A stretch of DNA of 64,000 bases from NCBI RefSeq assembly GCF_009380215.1, contig NZ_WHUG01000002.1, forward strand, positions 786,572-850,571. The letters are read 5' to 3'. The position numbers and the translations under genes are program-made. This document shows, piece by piece, positions 19,830 to 29,438 of the stretch; the first letter of the stretch is position 1, and the number at the start of each line of letters is the position of its first letter. Below the pieces are notes generated by a model that did not search any database, had not been told where the DNA came from, and saw only the letters and a list, made by a program, of their open reading frames with translations. The stretch is from Rugamonas aquatica. Lineage in GTDB: Bacteria > Pseudomonadota > Gammaproteobacteria > Burkholderiales > Burkholderiaceae_D.

Positions 19830-20747
19830 ATGAATGCGAAAATATTGAAGAAAAAAACGATAGCCGCCGCCATCGGTATAACGGTTGCGGGATTCGGGGC
19901 TGCCGGCAGTGCGCAAGCGACCGCCATAGCGTTTGCTGAAAACAGGCTGACAAATTTTGCAATAACGTCGAGCCCGGGATCCACCATTACCGTGACAGGC
20001 ACGCCGCAACGCAATACCAGCAACTTTGCGACCTTCACCGGATTCCCGGGGGCGGTCTTTCAAGACCCTGTGCCGCTGGGGAACGCTTCGGATGCGCTGG
20101 AAGCTTTTTCGGGTACGGGGACCGTGCCCGGCCAGAATAACTACGTTTTTTTGGCGGGATCCACTGGCGGTATGGTTGGCTCGCGCGGCGATAGCGATAC
20201 AGCGGCCGGCAACCCGTTCTCTGCCGGCGGAGTTCCCCAAGTGAATAATGTCGCCGAGGCGCGGGTCACCACTGGCGGCGGTAAAGCGGGATCGTCGGGA
20301 GGGATGAATACCGCGAACGCCGCCATCGCGTTTTCTTTTGTGCTGGCGGGCCCGGGCACCATCACCTTCAATTTCAGTGATGTATACAGGTATTACGCGT
20401 CCACCACCACCAATGGCGAAGGCGCGCAAGGCACGATTGCGAACATCTTCACGATTAACGATGCTGCCGGCAACACGGTCTTCAACGACAGTCAGGCTGT
20501 GCTCAACGTGAATTGCGCTTCCAACAGCGGTGTGCCCAGCGTTTGCGATTCGGGCCTGCTCAGCGGAACGTTCTCGGACACGTCGGGACTGCTGAGCGCC
20601 GGGAATTACACCGTCAGCCTGCTGAGCAGCAGCGCGGCGACCGTCACATCGCTGGCGGCCGTGCCTGAACCGGCCACTCTGCTCTTGGTCGGCGGCGGCT
20701 TGGGCGTGATGGGGTTCATGCGGCGCCGTAGAGCAGCTCATTGCTAG
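19830..20747 (+). CDS. PEP-CTERM sorting-domain protein
   Basis: The 305-residue exported protein has a basic N-terminus (MNAKILKKK), a hydrophobic core and cleavage near SAQATA. The body is rich in Gly, Ser, Thr and Asn, as in beta-rich surface proteins. It ends with a complete PEP-CTERM signal: VPEPATLLLVGGGLGVMGF followed by MRRRR. Such proteins are cleaved by exosortase (EpsH) and delivered to the surface or exopolysaccharide. AAGAGAGA lies just upstream of the ATG. The preceding ~200 bases are AT-rich, unlike the neighbours. No exosortase gene is in the window. The two cysteines in NCASNSGVPSVCDSG could form a disulfide. Confidence 0.92.
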   Translation: MNAKILKKKTIAAAIGITVAGFGAAGSAQATAIAFAENRLTNFAITSSPGSTITVTGTPQRNTSNFATFTGFPGAVFQDPVPLGNASDALEAFSGTGTVPGQNNYVFLAGSTGGMVGSRGDSDTAAGNPFSAGGVPQVNNVAEARVTTGGGKAGSSGGMNTANAAIAFSFVLAGPGTITFNFSDVYRYYASTTTNGEGAQGTIANIFTINDAAGNTVFNDSQAVLNVNCASNSGVPSVCDSGLLSGTFSDTSGLLSAGNYTVSLLSSSAATVTSLAAVPEPATLLLVGGGLGVMGFMRRRRAAHC

Positions 20748-20776
20748 CCGAATTGCTTGCCTCACTACTGGCATAT

Positions 20777-20814
20777 CCGGCAAAAAATCCGGGAAATCCC
20801 GGATTTTTTGCCGG
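20777..20814. terminator. Bidirectional terminator between PEP-CTERM gene and salicylate synthase gene
   Basis: A 38-base perfect dyad: CCGGCAAAAAATCCGGGA pairs with TCCCGGATTTTTTGCCGG around AA. It has internal A6 and T6 runs, so it can stop both convergent transcripts. Confidence 0.9.
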
Positions 20815-20840
20815 TGCGGGATACCGTGGCGTTTCCGCGC

Positions 20841-22556
20841 TTATCGCATCTGTCGGTCATCCTGCCCGAGGGCGAACTTCATCGCACGCAGCTTGAGTTC
20901 CGTTTCCGCGAATTCGCTTTCCGGTTCCGAATCGCCAACGATGCCGCAGCCAGCGAATAAGGATGCTTCGTTATTTGTCATCAGTACAGAACGTAGCGCT
21001 ACAGCAAATTCTCCTTGTCCTTGCGCGTCCATCCATCCCACCGGCGCCGCAAACCAGCCGCGATCGAGCTGCTCGTGGCTGCGCAAATACGCCAGCGCCG
21101 CCGAGCGTGGGAGTCCACCGACGGCAGGGGTGGGATGCAGCGCGGCGACCAGGTCGAGCACATGAGCGTCGCTACGCAAGCACCCGGCGATCGGGGTATA
21201 CAAATGCTGTACGTTTTGGAGTTTAAGCAGGACCGGTTGTGAGGGGATGTCCAGATTCTCGCAGTAGGCATCCAGCGCGTTGCGCAACATATCCACCACC
21301 AGCGCGTGCTCGTGTCTGTCCTTGTTACTGTTCAGCAGTTGCTCGCCCAGCAGATGATCTTCCCGGGTAAAACGGCCCCGGCGACAAGTACCGGCGAGCG
21401 CGGTGACTTCCACCGTTTTCGCGTGCAGCCGCACCAGCCTTTCGGGCGTGGCGCCCAAGAAGCAGCTGTCTCCCCGCGAAATAGCGAACAGGTAGGCCTG
21501 CGGGTAAATGTCTTGCAGCCTTTGCAAGGCGTGCCTGACGGTGAATGGCAGCGTGCCGACCGCTTGAACTTCCCGCGCCAGTACCACTTTCTGGATGGCG
21601 CCGCCGCGTATGGTGGCCGCTGCATCCCGCACCAGCTGTTCCCATTGCGCGGGAGGCAGGACGTTGCGGTAATGTAGCAGATCCGGTGTGCTTGCCACTT
21701 CCGCATCCGGTTCCGTGTGGCCAAGTATATGCAGCCAGAGCTGTTCCAGCCGCGCGGCTTCCGTCTCCGGCTGCTGGTCCGCCTCGACGATGATATTCGC
21801 CGTCAAATAGCTGGCGTCCATCGCTTTCGTCAGTTGCAATTTCGGAAGTATCAACGAGGCATCCGCGAACCCGTGCCAACGAGGCGTCCTGGTCTGTTCT
21901 GGATCGAAAGAAAATCCGCCGCTGAGCATGGGGCCGACGTTCTGTGCGCCTGCCGGCTTGTCGATCAAGGCCCCGTCCAGCAAGGCGCGCCAGGCGGCAA
22001 GGACTTGCGCAAACCTGTCCTGGCCCTGGCCTTCGAACACCCGGGCGGCATCGACACCGACCATCGCGAAGTTGGCTGTTCCCTGCGTCCATAAAAACGC
22101 CGGGCTTGCCGAAATGCGGGCGGCGTCGAACACCTTGATCGGATCGAAAGCGTCGATGCGCTGGGTGACGCTGACCAACATGGGGCGGCCCGCGGCTTTT
22201 GCCCGCTCATGCCCCGCGTCCAGCGCCCGCCTTAAGTTGCCGCGATCAAGGGGTAAGCCGTGCGCTGTCGATCGATAGTAGAGTATCTGTTCATTGATAA
22301 ACCAAGCTATCAGTTCGCGAAATATTCTTTCGATAAAGTCCGGCTCAAGTCCGGCTTTCACGGCCCACATGCGTCTTCGCGGTATCATCGCCGCCACCCG
22401 CTCAGGCGCTGGTATACTTTTTTCGTCGGCCTTGAATGCCGATGCGGCTTTGACGTAATCGAGGCGGCTGCCAAGCGCGGCAATAATCTGCGAATCCAGC
22501 CGGTCAATCTCCGTGCGTACATCGTCCAAACTCTGACATTCTTTTGGAAGTTTCAT
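20841..22556 (-). CDS. Fused isochorismate pyruvate lyase (PchB-like) + isochorismate synthase (PchA-like), predicted bifunctional salicylate synthase
   Basis: The 571-residue protein has two domains. Residues 1-~95 are a chorismate-mutase-fold PchB-type lyase. Relative to Pseudomonas PchB, the active-site residues Arg14, Arg31, Lys42 and Gln90 fall at identical numbers, in DDVRTEID, LGSRLDYVKAA, SAFKADE and FINEQ. Residues ~105-571 are a PchA/MenF-type isochorismate synthase with QKVVLAREVQ, FLGATPERLVR, LAGTCRRG, NKDRHEHALVV, HPTPAVGGLPR and GCGIVGDSEPESEF. Chorismate should become isochorismate, then salicylate plus pyruvate. The fusion order matches pchB-pchA operon order. MbtI/Irp9 salicylate synthases are single-domain and differ. 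No siderophore, NRPS or receptor genes lie nearby, and no clear Fur box was seen. Confidence 0.9.
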   Translation of the reverse strand: MKLPKECQSLDDVRTEIDRLDSQIIAALGSRLDYVKAASAFKADEKSIPAPERVAAMIPRRRMWAVKAGLEPDFIERIFRELIAWFINEQILYYRSTAHGLPLDRGNLRRALDAGHERAKAAGRPMLVSVTQRIDAFDPIKVFDAARISASPAFLWTQGTANFAMVGVDAARVFEGQGQDRFAQVLAAWRALLDGALIDKPAGAQNVGPMLSGGFSFDPEQTRTPRWHGFADASLILPKLQLTKAMDASYLTANIIVEADQQPETEAARLEQLWLHILGHTEPDAEVASTPDLLHYRNVLPPAQWEQLVRDAAATIRGGAIQKVVLAREVQAVGTLPFTVRHALQRLQDIYPQAYLFAISRGDSCFLGATPERLVRLHAKTVEVTALAGTCRRGRFTREDHLLGEQLLNSNKDRHEHALVVDMLRNALDAYCENLDIPSQPVLLKLQNVQHLYTPIAGCLRSDAHVLDLVAALHPTPAVGGLPRSAALAYLRSHEQLDRGWFAAPVGWMDAQGQGEFAVALRSVLMTNNEASLFAGCGIVGDSEPESEFAETELKLRAMKFALGQDDRQMR

Positions 22557-22760
22557 GTTGACTATTCCAAATCTAGATGAATTGACATAATTAGTACCGC
22601 ATAACTGTTATCGGCACCGTATTCCTTCGTGAATAATGGGATGGATGGGGCCGGGTACTTGCGGCCATCGACGCATGCCCCAAGGGGTTAGATGGGCCCT
22701 GTCGAAGAAAGTTCCGATCGAAAGTCGTGATTACTTAGTCGGTATGTACTCAGCGTTGCC

Positions 22761-23489
22761 CTACAAGCTGGCCAGACTTTTGAATTGCGCGGCGCGGCGG
22801 CGCGAGACTTCTACTTCGAGGTCGTCGCGCAGCAGCAGGTCCAGGCCTCCCGCGTCGTTGGGCGTGACTTGCTCGACATAGTCCAGGTTGACGATGTGGC
22901 GGCGGCTGGCGCGGAAGAAGCGTTGCGGATCCAGCCTGTCCTCCAGCTGGTTCAGGGACCGTAGCATCAGCGGCTTGTGATGGTCGAAGTAGACCCGCGT
23001 GTAATTGCCGTCCGATTCGAACAAGCGCACGTCCTGCAAGCCGACGAACCAGCATCGCTCCCCATCCTTGATGAACAGCTTCCTGGCCGCCGTCGGCGCC
23101 ACGGCCGGTACGCCGGCCGCCGCATACGCCAGCGCGCGGCTGTGGCGCAAGGCGCAGCGCTGCAAGGCCGCGGCCATGCGCGCCGCCTGGATCGGTTTTT
23201 GCAGATAGTCCAGCGCATTCACTTCGAAGGCCTGCAACGCGTACTGGTCGAACGCGGTGGTGAAGATCACCTCCGGCGCTTCCTCCAGCGCGGCCAGCAT
23301 GTCGAAGCCGCTACCGCCCGGCATCTGCACGTCGAGGAATACCAGGTCCGGTTTGAGCGCGGTGATCTGCTGGATGCCATCGGCCGCGTTGACGGCCTCG
23401 CCGACGATTTCTACTTCAGGGTGGGCCGCCAGCAAACGGCGCAGCTCTGCGCGCGCCAGGCGTTCGTCGTCGATCAGCAGTGCGCGCAT
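22761..23489 (-). CDS. LytTR-family response regulator
   Basis: The 242-residue regulator has an N-terminal receiver (LLIDDERLARAELRR; phospho-acceptor Asp in LVFLDVQMPGG; Lys in YLQKPI). Its C-terminal LytTR DNA-binding domain includes DVRLFESDGNYTRVYF and FFRASRRHIVNLDYV. Its start codon overlaps the stop of the upstream kinase gene by one base (TAATG), which indicates translational coupling. Family members typically bind direct repeats upstream of target promoters. The target here is unknown, but the hydrolase gene in the same operon is an obvious candidate. Confidence 0.93.
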   Translation of the reverse strand: MRALLIDDERLARAELRRLLAAHPEVEIVGEAVNAADGIQQITALKPDLVFLDVQMPGGSGFDMLAALEEAPEVIFTTAFDQYALQAFEVNALDYLQKPIQAARMAAALQRCALRHSRALAYAAAGVPAVAPTAARKLFIKDGERCWFVGLQDVRLFESDGNYTRVYFDHHKPLMLRSLNQLEDRLDPQRFFRASRRHIVNLDYVEQVTPNDAGGLDLLLRDDLEVEVSRRRAAQFKSLASL

Positions 23490-24529
23490 TACGCGGCCTC
23501 CGGTAAAGTCAGCGTGGCGCGTACCCAGCCACTGTTTTCAGTCAGATCCAGGCTGGCGTTGGAACCCAGCGCCAGCGCCAAACGCTTGCGGGTGTTGACC
23601 AGGCCAACCTTGGTGGAGTTTGCGAACGGCAGAATCGCGCCGAGGTTGGCGATCTCGATATGGATTTTGCCATCGTCCATGCGCTGCGCACGGATGCGGA
23701 TCTCGCTGCCCGTGGGGCTGGTCTCGACGCCGTACTTGACGGCGTTTTCCACCAGCGTCTGCAAGGCCATCGGCGGAATGCGCACCTGATCCAGGCCCAG
23801 GCCGATCTCCACGCTGACCCGCATGCGCTCCTCGAAGCGGATCTTCTCGATCGCCAGATAGGCCTGCACGGCTTCGATCTCCGCCGCCAGCGGCACCGTA
23901 TCGTTCTGGCCCGATTGCAGCGCGTAGCGCATCACGCTGGCCAGTTGATCGATCATCTGCGCGGCGGCGTTCTGGTCTTCATAAATCAGCGCGCGCACGC
24001 TGTTCATGCTGTTGAAGAAAAAATGCGGATTGACCTGCGCCTGCAAGGCGCGCAGCTCGGCGTCCTTGGCGCTGATCTCCAGCCGCAGCGCCTCCTGCTC
24101 GAAGCGGTTGGCGCGGCGCAGCGACAGCACCGCCATGTAGAAGGTGTTCCACACCAGATAAACTCCCCACCAGAACATCAGCGCGCCCGGCACCCAGTAC
24201 ACGCCGTGCACTTCGCCGAAAGGCTTGATGACCATGTAGCCGACCGTCTGCACGGCGGTATGGATGACGCCCAATACCAGGATCGCCACCATGATGGCCT
24301 TCCAGCCCACCCGCACGCCGTTGCGGATCTGGCGCTTGAGCAGCCGGTGCCAGGTGTCCGAGATGATCAGGCCCGCCACCACACCCCAGAACGAAATGCC
24401 GAGCATGCGCGGGGTGTGGCTGTCGCCTGGCGTCATGGCGATCAGCAGCAGCGGCAGGAACAGCCAGCCGGCCAGCTGGAACAGCCAGTACCAGTTCAGG
24501 CGGGCGAGCAGTGGACGGTCGTTGGTCAT
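23489..24529 (-). CDS. LytS/AlgZ-type sensor histidine kinase
   Basis: The 346-residue membrane kinase has four N-terminal hydrophobic helices within residues ~13-140 and little periplasmic sequence between them. A short coiled linker (AKDAELRALQAQ) leads to the His_kinase domain, with the phospho-acceptor in NPHFFFNSMNSVRAL. An HATPase_c domain follows, with the N-box LVENAVKYGVE and a GLVNTRKRL motif. This architecture senses through the membrane helices. It sits between the alpha/beta hydrolase gene (six bases upstream) and the LytTR regulator (overlapping by one base). Confidence 0.93.
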   Translation of the reverse strand: MTNDRPLLARLNWYWLFQLAGWLFLPLLLIAMTPGDSHTPRMLGISFWGVVAGLIISDTWHRLLKRQIRNGVRVGWKAIMVAILVLGVIHTAVQTVGYMVIKPFGEVHGVYWVPGALMFWWGVYLVWNTFYMAVLSLRRANRFEQEALRLEISAKDAELRALQAQVNPHFFFNSMNSVRALIYEDQNAAAQMIDQLASVMRYALQSGQNDTVPLAAEIEAVQAYLAIEKIRFEERMRVSVEIGLGLDQVRIPPMALQTLVENAVKYGVETSPTGSEIRIRAQRMDDGKIHIEIANLGAILPFANSTKVGLVNTRKRLALALGSNASLDLTENSGWVRATLTLPEAA

Positions 24530-24535
24530 GATGGA

Positions 24536-25432
24536 TTATTTTAAAAAGTTATCGATGCGATCATACATCCAGGCCGGATCGTCGTACATGATGAAGTGGC
24601 GGGCGGTGTCCGCAAGCTCCACCTTCACGTTGGGCAGCTGCTGGTACTGGCTCTTGTACATCTGTTCGAACATCGGCTTGGTGCCATAGTCCTTGTAGGC
24701 GTACCAGGCGCCCAGCACCAGTGTCGGCGACTTGATGCGGCTTACTTCCGTGCGCAGGTCTTCGCTCATCATTTCGGTCATGGCGTTGATGACGGTGGCG
24801 TGGTCGGACAGCTTGCCCCAGCCGGCGGCGCGGTCGATGTCTTCCTGTTTTGTAATCATGGTGCGCAGCGTCTTGAGCTGGTTGGCGCGGTAGGATTCTG
24901 GGTCCATGGATTCCATGCGGGCGCGCATGCTTGCGGCCATTTCCTTCATCTGCGGAGCGGTAATGCTGGGCATCTGAATCGCCGCCAGTGCCGGCAGCGT
25001 GTCGACGATAATCAAACGACCCACCTGGTCTGGATGGTCGGCGGCCAGCTTCATGCCGAGGAAGCCGCCCAGGCTGTGGCCGATGACGATGGGGTGGTCG
25101 AATTTGTTGACGGCGATGTAGTCGCTCAGCTGCTGCTCAACAGCCGGCAGCAGCGGGCCTTCGATGGCGGGCACGCCAGCGAATCCGGCCAGGGTGACGA
25201 CGTGGCACTGGCGGTTGCCGCAGTAATGGGCGACGGTGCCGTCCCATACTTCGCCGGACGAGGCCAGGCCTGGGATCAGGATCACGGGTGCTCCCTTGCC
25301 GGTGACTTCCACCTTGAAGGCAGGATGGGCGGAGGCTGCGGCGCTGCCGGCGGCAACGGCCGGTGCGGCGGCGTAAGCCAGGGCCAGGCTGGCGGTGATG
25401 GTGGCGATACGTTGGACGAGCGAGCGTTGCAT
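24536..25432 (-). CDS. Secreted alpha/beta hydrolase, operonic with a two-component system
   Basis: The 298-residue alpha/beta hydrolase has a signal peptide (hydrophobic core TASLALAYAAAPAVAA). The oxyanion-loop motif is ILIPGLASSGEVW near residue 50, and the nucleophile elbow GHSLGG is near residue 118. The catalytic His is probably in DTARHFIMYD near the C-terminus, with Asp in the preceding strand region. CGGAGG precedes the ATG by four bases. The kinase gene begins six bases after its stop, so the three genes are one operon. The substrate is unknown. Lactonase, esterase and haloalkane-type activities are all possible for this fold. Confidence 0.85.
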   Translation of the reverse strand: MQRSLVQRIATITASLALAYAAAPAVAAGSAAASAHPAFKVEVTGKGAPVILIPGLASSGEVWDGTVAHYCGNRQCHVVTLAGFAGVPAIEGPLLPAVEQQLSDYIAVNKFDHPIVIGHSLGGFLGMKLAADHPDQVGRLIIVDTLPALAAIQMPSITAPQMKEMAASMRARMESMDPESYRANQLKTLRTMITKQEDIDRAAGWGKLSDHATVINAMTEMMSEDLRTEVSRIKSPTLVLGAWYAYKDYGTKPMFEQMYKSQYQQLPNVKVELADTARHFIMYDDPAWMYDRIDNFLK

Positions 25433-25564
25433 GTTGACCTCCGTTGTTGTCAGTAAGTGAGGCCATGCTATCGCCGCGGAACGACGCCGGCGACGACTAC
25501 TGGATGAACGGTTTTTTGGCAGGGATGAGCGGTAGCCGCGCAGTACCGGTGCACCCCCGCAGGC

Positions 25565-27235
25565 TTATTCGCCGGTTTCGGCGCGCAGCTTGCGCCAGAG
25601 TGTGGTGCGGCTGATGCCGAGATAGTCAGCGGCGGCGTCGCGGCGGCCGCCGAAGCGGGCCAGCACGGAGCTGATGCTTTCGGCGGATGGACGGACGGCG
25701 GGCAGTGCGGACGCGGTGGCACCGGAGGCGCTAGCCGTGGCGAGGCCGGAGCCACCGGGTAGCGGCGCTGCGCGCGCCGCCAGCTCCGGCGCCACGCTGA
25801 GCACGAAGGCCGGCGTCAAAGCCTGCAGTGGCTCGGCGGCGAGGAACAGCGCCAGGCGCTCGGCCAGGTTGCGCAGCTCGCGCACATTGCCGGGCCAGTC
25901 GTAGCGCTGCAGCAGCGGCGCGCAGGCCGCCATCTCGGCGTGCAAATTGGGATGCGGCCGCGCACCCAGCGACGCCAGCGCATTCTTCAGCGACCATTCG
26001 GCCAGCGTCATCACGTCCTCCTGCCGAGCGCGCAGCGGCGGCAGCGACAAGCGCAGCACCGCCAGCCGGTAGAACAGGTCGGCGCGGAAGCGGCCCTCGC
26101 GCACGCGCTGCTCCAGATCGCAGTGGGTGGCGCTGATGATGCGCACGTTGACCGCGATAGGCCGCGTGCCGCCCACGCGCACCACCTCGCGCTCTTCCAG
26201 CACGCGCAGCAAGCGGGTTTGCAGCGTCAACGGCATCTCGCCTATCTCGTCGAGGAACAGCGTGCCGCGATTGGCCGCTTCGAACAAGCCCGCATGGCCG
26301 CCGCGCCGCGCACCGGTGAAAGCGCCTTCCTCGTGGCCGAACAGTTCGGACTCCAGCAGCGATTCCGCGATCGCGCCGCAATTGACGGCGACGAAGGGGC
26401 GGTTCTGGCCCAGCGTGCGCGGGCTCTCGCGGTGGATAGCCTGCGCCACCAGCTCCTTGCCGCAGCCGGTCTCGCCCTGTATCAGCACCGTGGCGGGGGA
26501 CTTCGCGTACAGCAGCACGGACTGGCGCAACGACTCCATCGCTTCCGAATCGCCGCGCAGGTCGTTGATGCCGTGCTTGGCGCGCAGCGTGTCCGCCACC
26601 ACGGCGCCGCGCGTGCGGCTGCGGTTCGATTCCAGCTGCGCCAGCCGCGCCATCTCCAGCGCGTCGTCGAAGGCGTGGCGGATCGAGGCGGCCGAGTAGA
26701 CAAACACGCCGGTCAATCCCGCTTCCTCGGCCAGGTCGGTAATCAGGCCGGCGCCGACGATGGCCTTGATGCCCGACGCTTTCAGGTCGTTGATCTGGGC
26801 GCGCGCATCTTCTTCGGTGGCGTAGGTGCGCTGTTCGACATCGAAGCCGAAGGTGCCTGCGAATTCGGCCAGCTCCGGCAAGCGCTCCTGATAAGTGACG
26901 ATGCCGATGCGGTCCGACACGCGCCGCGCACGCGCCAGTGCCTGCATCACATCGAAGCCGCTGAACTTGGCGATCACCACCGGCACCGACAGACGCCCCT
27001 TCAGATACGCCGCGTTGGAACCGGCGGCGATAACGGCGTCGCAACGCTCGGTGGCCATGCGCTCGCGGATGTGGCGGGCCGCTTCGTCGAAACCGAGGTT
27101 GATCGGTTCGATGGTGGCCAGGTCGTCGTATTCCAGCGTGATGTCGCGGAACAGGTCGTACAGGCGCGAGACGGAAACCGTCCAGATCACCGGTTTGTCG
27201 TTGACGTCGAAGGGCAGGGGAGTGGAATGGCGCAT
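25565..27235 (-). CDS. prpR: Sigma-54-dependent activator of propionate catabolism, PrpR
   Basis: The 556-residue enhancer-binding protein has an N-terminal PrpR_N sensor domain (~residues 15-190, thought to sense 2-methylcitrate). The AAA+ domain carries Walker A GETGCGKE, the sigma-54 contact loop GAFTGA and the Walker B/sensor segment [12 protein letters not shown] Fis-type helix-turn-helix sits at the C-terminus ([20 protein letters not shown]). An Ala/Pro/Ser-rich linker precedes the Fis domain. It is divergent from the prpBC operon, whose promoter is sigma-54 type, so it almost certainly activates it. The ATG at 27235 is itself within the first TGTTTCA half-site. Confidence 0.95.
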   Translation of the reverse strand: MRHSTPLPFDVNDKPVIWTVSVSRLYDLFRDITLEYDDLATIEPINLGFDEAARHIRERMATERCDAVIAAGSNAAYLKGRLSVPVVIAKFSGFDVMQALARARRVSDRIGIVTYQERLPELAEFAGTFGFDVEQRTYATEEDARAQINDLKASGIKAIVGAGLITDLAEEAGLTGVFVYSAASIRHAFDDALEMARLAQLESNRSRTRGAVVADTLRAKHGINDLRGDSEAMESLRQSVLLYAKSPATVLIQGETGCGKELVAQAIHRESPRTLGQNRPFVAVNCGAIAESLLESELFGHEEGAFTGARRGGHAGLFEAANRGTLFLDEIGEMPLTLQTRLLRVLEEREVVRVGGTRPIAVNVRIISATHCDLEQRVREGRFRADLFYRLAVLRLSLPPLRARQEDVMTLAEWSLKNALASLGARPHPNLHAEMAACAPLLQRYDWPGNVRELRNLAERLALFLAAEPLQALTPAFVLSVAPELAARAAPLPGGSGLATASASGATASALPAVRPSAESISSVLARFGGRRDAAADYLGISRTTLWRKLRAETGE

Positions 27236-27290
27236 GTTTCAATTGTAGTTCATATGTTTCGATGTTTCAAAATGAAACACCTGTGAAACG
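27235..27290. promoter_or_regulatory. Probable PrpR operator cluster
   Basis: Five half-sites related to TGTTTCA occur at 27235, 27255, 27263, 27273 (inverted) and 27284 (inverted). The inner dyad TGTTTCAAAATGAAACA (27263-27279) is perfect apart from its AAA centre. An outer dyad (27255-27261 with 27284-27290) surrounds it on nearly the same axis. It sits 40-100 bases upstream of the sigma-54 promoter, as expected for an enhancer. Confidence 0.75.
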
Positions 27291-27331
27291 TCTAATTGCC
27301 GTAAGTTGTTGATTTGTATAGGGTGCTTATC

Positions 27332-27347
27332 TGGCACGCCCCTTGCA
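27332..27347 (+). promoter_or_regulatory. Sigma-54 (RpoN) promoter of the prp operon
   Basis: TGGCACG-CCCC-TTGCA matches the -24/-12 consensus exactly, with GG and GC at the required ten-base separation. Transcription would start near 27357, leaving a leader of about 30 bases before prpB. Confidence 0.93.
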
Positions 27348-27388
27348 ATAACTCCCGCAACTTCATCGCAACATTGAAAGGTAACCCC

Positions 27389-28276
27389 ATGACTCAATAC
27401 TCCGCAGGCGCCGCGTTCCGCAAAGCCGTCCAGGAAGAATCCCCGTTGCAGGTAGTCGGCGCGATCAACGCCAACCACGCCTTGCTGGCCAAGCGCGCCG
27501 GCTTCAAGGCGATCTACCTGTCGGGCGGCGGCGTGGCGGCGGGCTCGCTCGGCCTGCCGGACCTGGGCATTTCCAACCTGGACGACGTGCTGACCGACGT
27601 GCGCCGCATCACCGACGTGTGCGACCTGCCGCTGCTGGTCGATGTCGATACCGGCTTCGGCGCCTCCGCCTTCAACGTGGCGCGCACCGTCAAGTCCATG
27701 ATTAAGTTCGGCGCCGCCGCCATGCACATCGAAGACCAGGTCGGCGCCAAGCGCTGCGGCCACCGCCCGGGCAAGGAGATCGTCACCAAGCAGGAGATGG
27801 TCGACCGCATCAGCGCCGCCGTCGATGCGCGCACCGATGAGAACTTCGTCATCATGGCCCGCACCGACGCGCTGGCCGTCGAAGGCCTGGACGCCGCCAT
27901 CGAACGCGCCGTCGCTTGCGTGGAAGCGGGCGCCGACATGATCTTCCCGGAAGCGATGATCAGCCTCGATATGTATAAAAAATTCGCCGCCGCCGTCAAG
28001 GTGCCGGTACTGGCCAACATCACCGAATTCGGCTCAACGCCGCTGTTCACCGTGGATGAACTGCGCAGCGCCGATGTGGGCCTGGTGCTGTATCCGCTGT
28101 CGGCCTTCCGCGCCATGAACAAGGCTGCGGAAAACGTCTACGGCGCGATCCGCCGCGACGGCACGCAGCAGAATGTACTCGACACCATGCAGACCCGCGC
28201 CGAACTGTATGAACGCATCAACTACCACAGCTTCGAGCAGAAGCTGGACGCACTGTTCGCCGCACAGAAGAAATAA
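27389..28276 (+). CDS. prpB: 2-methylisocitrate lyase
   Basis: The 295-residue enzyme cleaves 2-methylisocitrate to pyruvate and succinate, the last step of the methylcitrate cycle. The isocitrate-lyase family catalytic signature [10 protein letters not shown] lies near residue 125. LVDVDTGFG and MIFPEAM are typical of PrpB. An upstream in-frame ATG (27314) precedes the sigma-54 promoter and cannot be the start. The ATG at 27389 is preceded by GAAAGGTAA. It is the first gene of the operon. Confidence 0.96.
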   Translation: MTQYSAGAAFRKAVQEESPLQVVGAINANHALLAKRAGFKAIYLSGGGVAAGSLGLPDLGISNLDDVLTDVRRITDVCDLPLLVDVDTGFGASAFNVARTVKSMIKFGAAAMHIEDQVGAKRCGHRPGKEIVTKQEMVDRISAAVDARTDENFVIMARTDALAVEGLDAAIERAVACVEAGADMIFPEAMISLDMYKKFAAAVKVPVLANITEFGSTPLFTVDELRSADVGLVLYPLSAFRAMNKAAENVYGAIRRDGTQQNVLDTMQTRAELYERINYHSFEQKLDALFAAQKK

Positions 28277-28292
28277 TCAGGAGACCCATAAA

Positions 28293-29438
28293 ATGACCGA
28301 AGCCACCTTCAAACCAAAAAAATCCGTCGCCCTGTCCGGCGTCACCGCCGGTAACACCGCACTGTGCTCCGTCGGCAAAACCGGCAACGACCTGCACTAC
28401 CGTGGCTACGACATCCTCGATGTCGCCAACACCTGCGAGTTCGAAGAAATCGCCTACCTGCTGGTGCACGGCAAGCTGCCGAATGCCGCCGAGCTGAAAG
28501 GCTACAAAGCCAAACTGCGCTCGCTGCGCGGCCTACCGCAAGCGCTGAAGTCCGCGCTGGAAGCACTGCCCGCATCGGCACACCCGATGGACGTGATGCG
28601 CACCGGCGTCTCGGTCCTCGGCTGCACGCTGCCGGAAAAGGACGACCACAACGTACCGGGCGCGCGCGACATCGCCGACCGTCTGATGGCTTCCTTCGGC
28701 TCGATGCTGCTGTACTGGTACCACTTCAGCCATAACGGCAAACGCATCGACGTGGAAACCGACGACGACTCTATCGGCGGCCACTTCCTGCACCTGCTGC
28801 ACGGCGAGAAGCCGTCCGAGAGCTGGGTGCAGGCGATGCACACCTCGCTGATCCTGTACGCGGAACACGAGTTCAACGCCTCCACCTTCACCAGCCGCGT
28901 CATCGCCGGCACGGGTTCGGACATCCACTCCGCCATCACCGGCGCGATCGGCGCGCTGCGCGGCCCTAAACACGGCGGCGCCAATGAATTCGCCTTCGAG
29001 ATCCAGAAGCGCTACGAAAACGCCGACGAAGCCGAAGCGGACATCCGCAACCGCGTCGCCAACAAGGAAGTCGTGATCGGCTTCGGCCATCCGGTGTACA
29101 CCATCTCCGATCCGCGCAACGTCGTCATCAAGGAAGTGGCGCGCAAGCTGTCGCAGGAAGCCGGCTCGATGAAGATGTTCGACATCGCCGAACGCCTGGA
29201 AACCGTCATGTGGGACATCAAGAAGATGTTCCCGAACCTGGACTGGTTCTCGGCCGTCTCGTACCACATGATGGGTGTGCCGACCGCGATGTTCACGCCG
29301 CTGTTCGTCATCTCGCGCACCTCCGGCTGGGCCGCGCACATCATCGAACAGCGCATCGACAACAAGATCATTCGTCCAAGCGCGAACTACGTCGGACCTG
29401 AAGACCTGAAGTTCGTCCCGATCAAGGACCGCAAATAA
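28293..29438 (+). CDS. prpC: 2-methylcitrate synthase
   Basis: The 381-residue citrate-synthase-family enzyme condenses propionyl-CoA with oxaloacetate. It has [12 protein letters not shown] near residue 32, the catalytic region [13 protein letters not shown] near residue 262 and RISRTSGW-type ending motifs ([16 protein letters not shown]). Length is that of PrpC, shorter than hexameric GltA. CAGGAGA lies 9 bases before the ATG. The stop codon overlaps the acnD start by one base (TAATG). Confidence 0.96.
   Translation: MTEATFKPKKSVALSGVTAGNTALCSVGKTGNDLHYRGYDILDVANTCEFEEIAYLLVHGKLPNAAELKGYKAKLRSLRGLPQALKSALEALPASAHPMDVMRTGVSVLGCTLPEKDDHNVPGARDIADRLMASFGSMLLYWYHFSHNGKRIDVETDDDSIGGHFLHLLHGEKPSESWVQAMHTSLILYAEHEFNASTFTSRVIAGTGSDIHSAITGAIGALRGPKHGGANEFAFEIQKRYENADEAEADIRNRVANKEVVIGFGHPVYTISDPRNVVIKEVARKLSQEAGSMKMFDIAERLETVMWDIKKMFPNLDWFSAVSYHMMGVPTAMFTPLFVISRTSGWAAHIIEQRIDNKIIRPSANYVGPEDLKFVPIKDRK

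Noticed and set aside
22580..22620. Fur-box-like sequence upstream of the fused salicylate synthase gene
   Set aside because: Only scattered GATAA/TTAT pieces are present, with no 19-bp dyad close to consensus.
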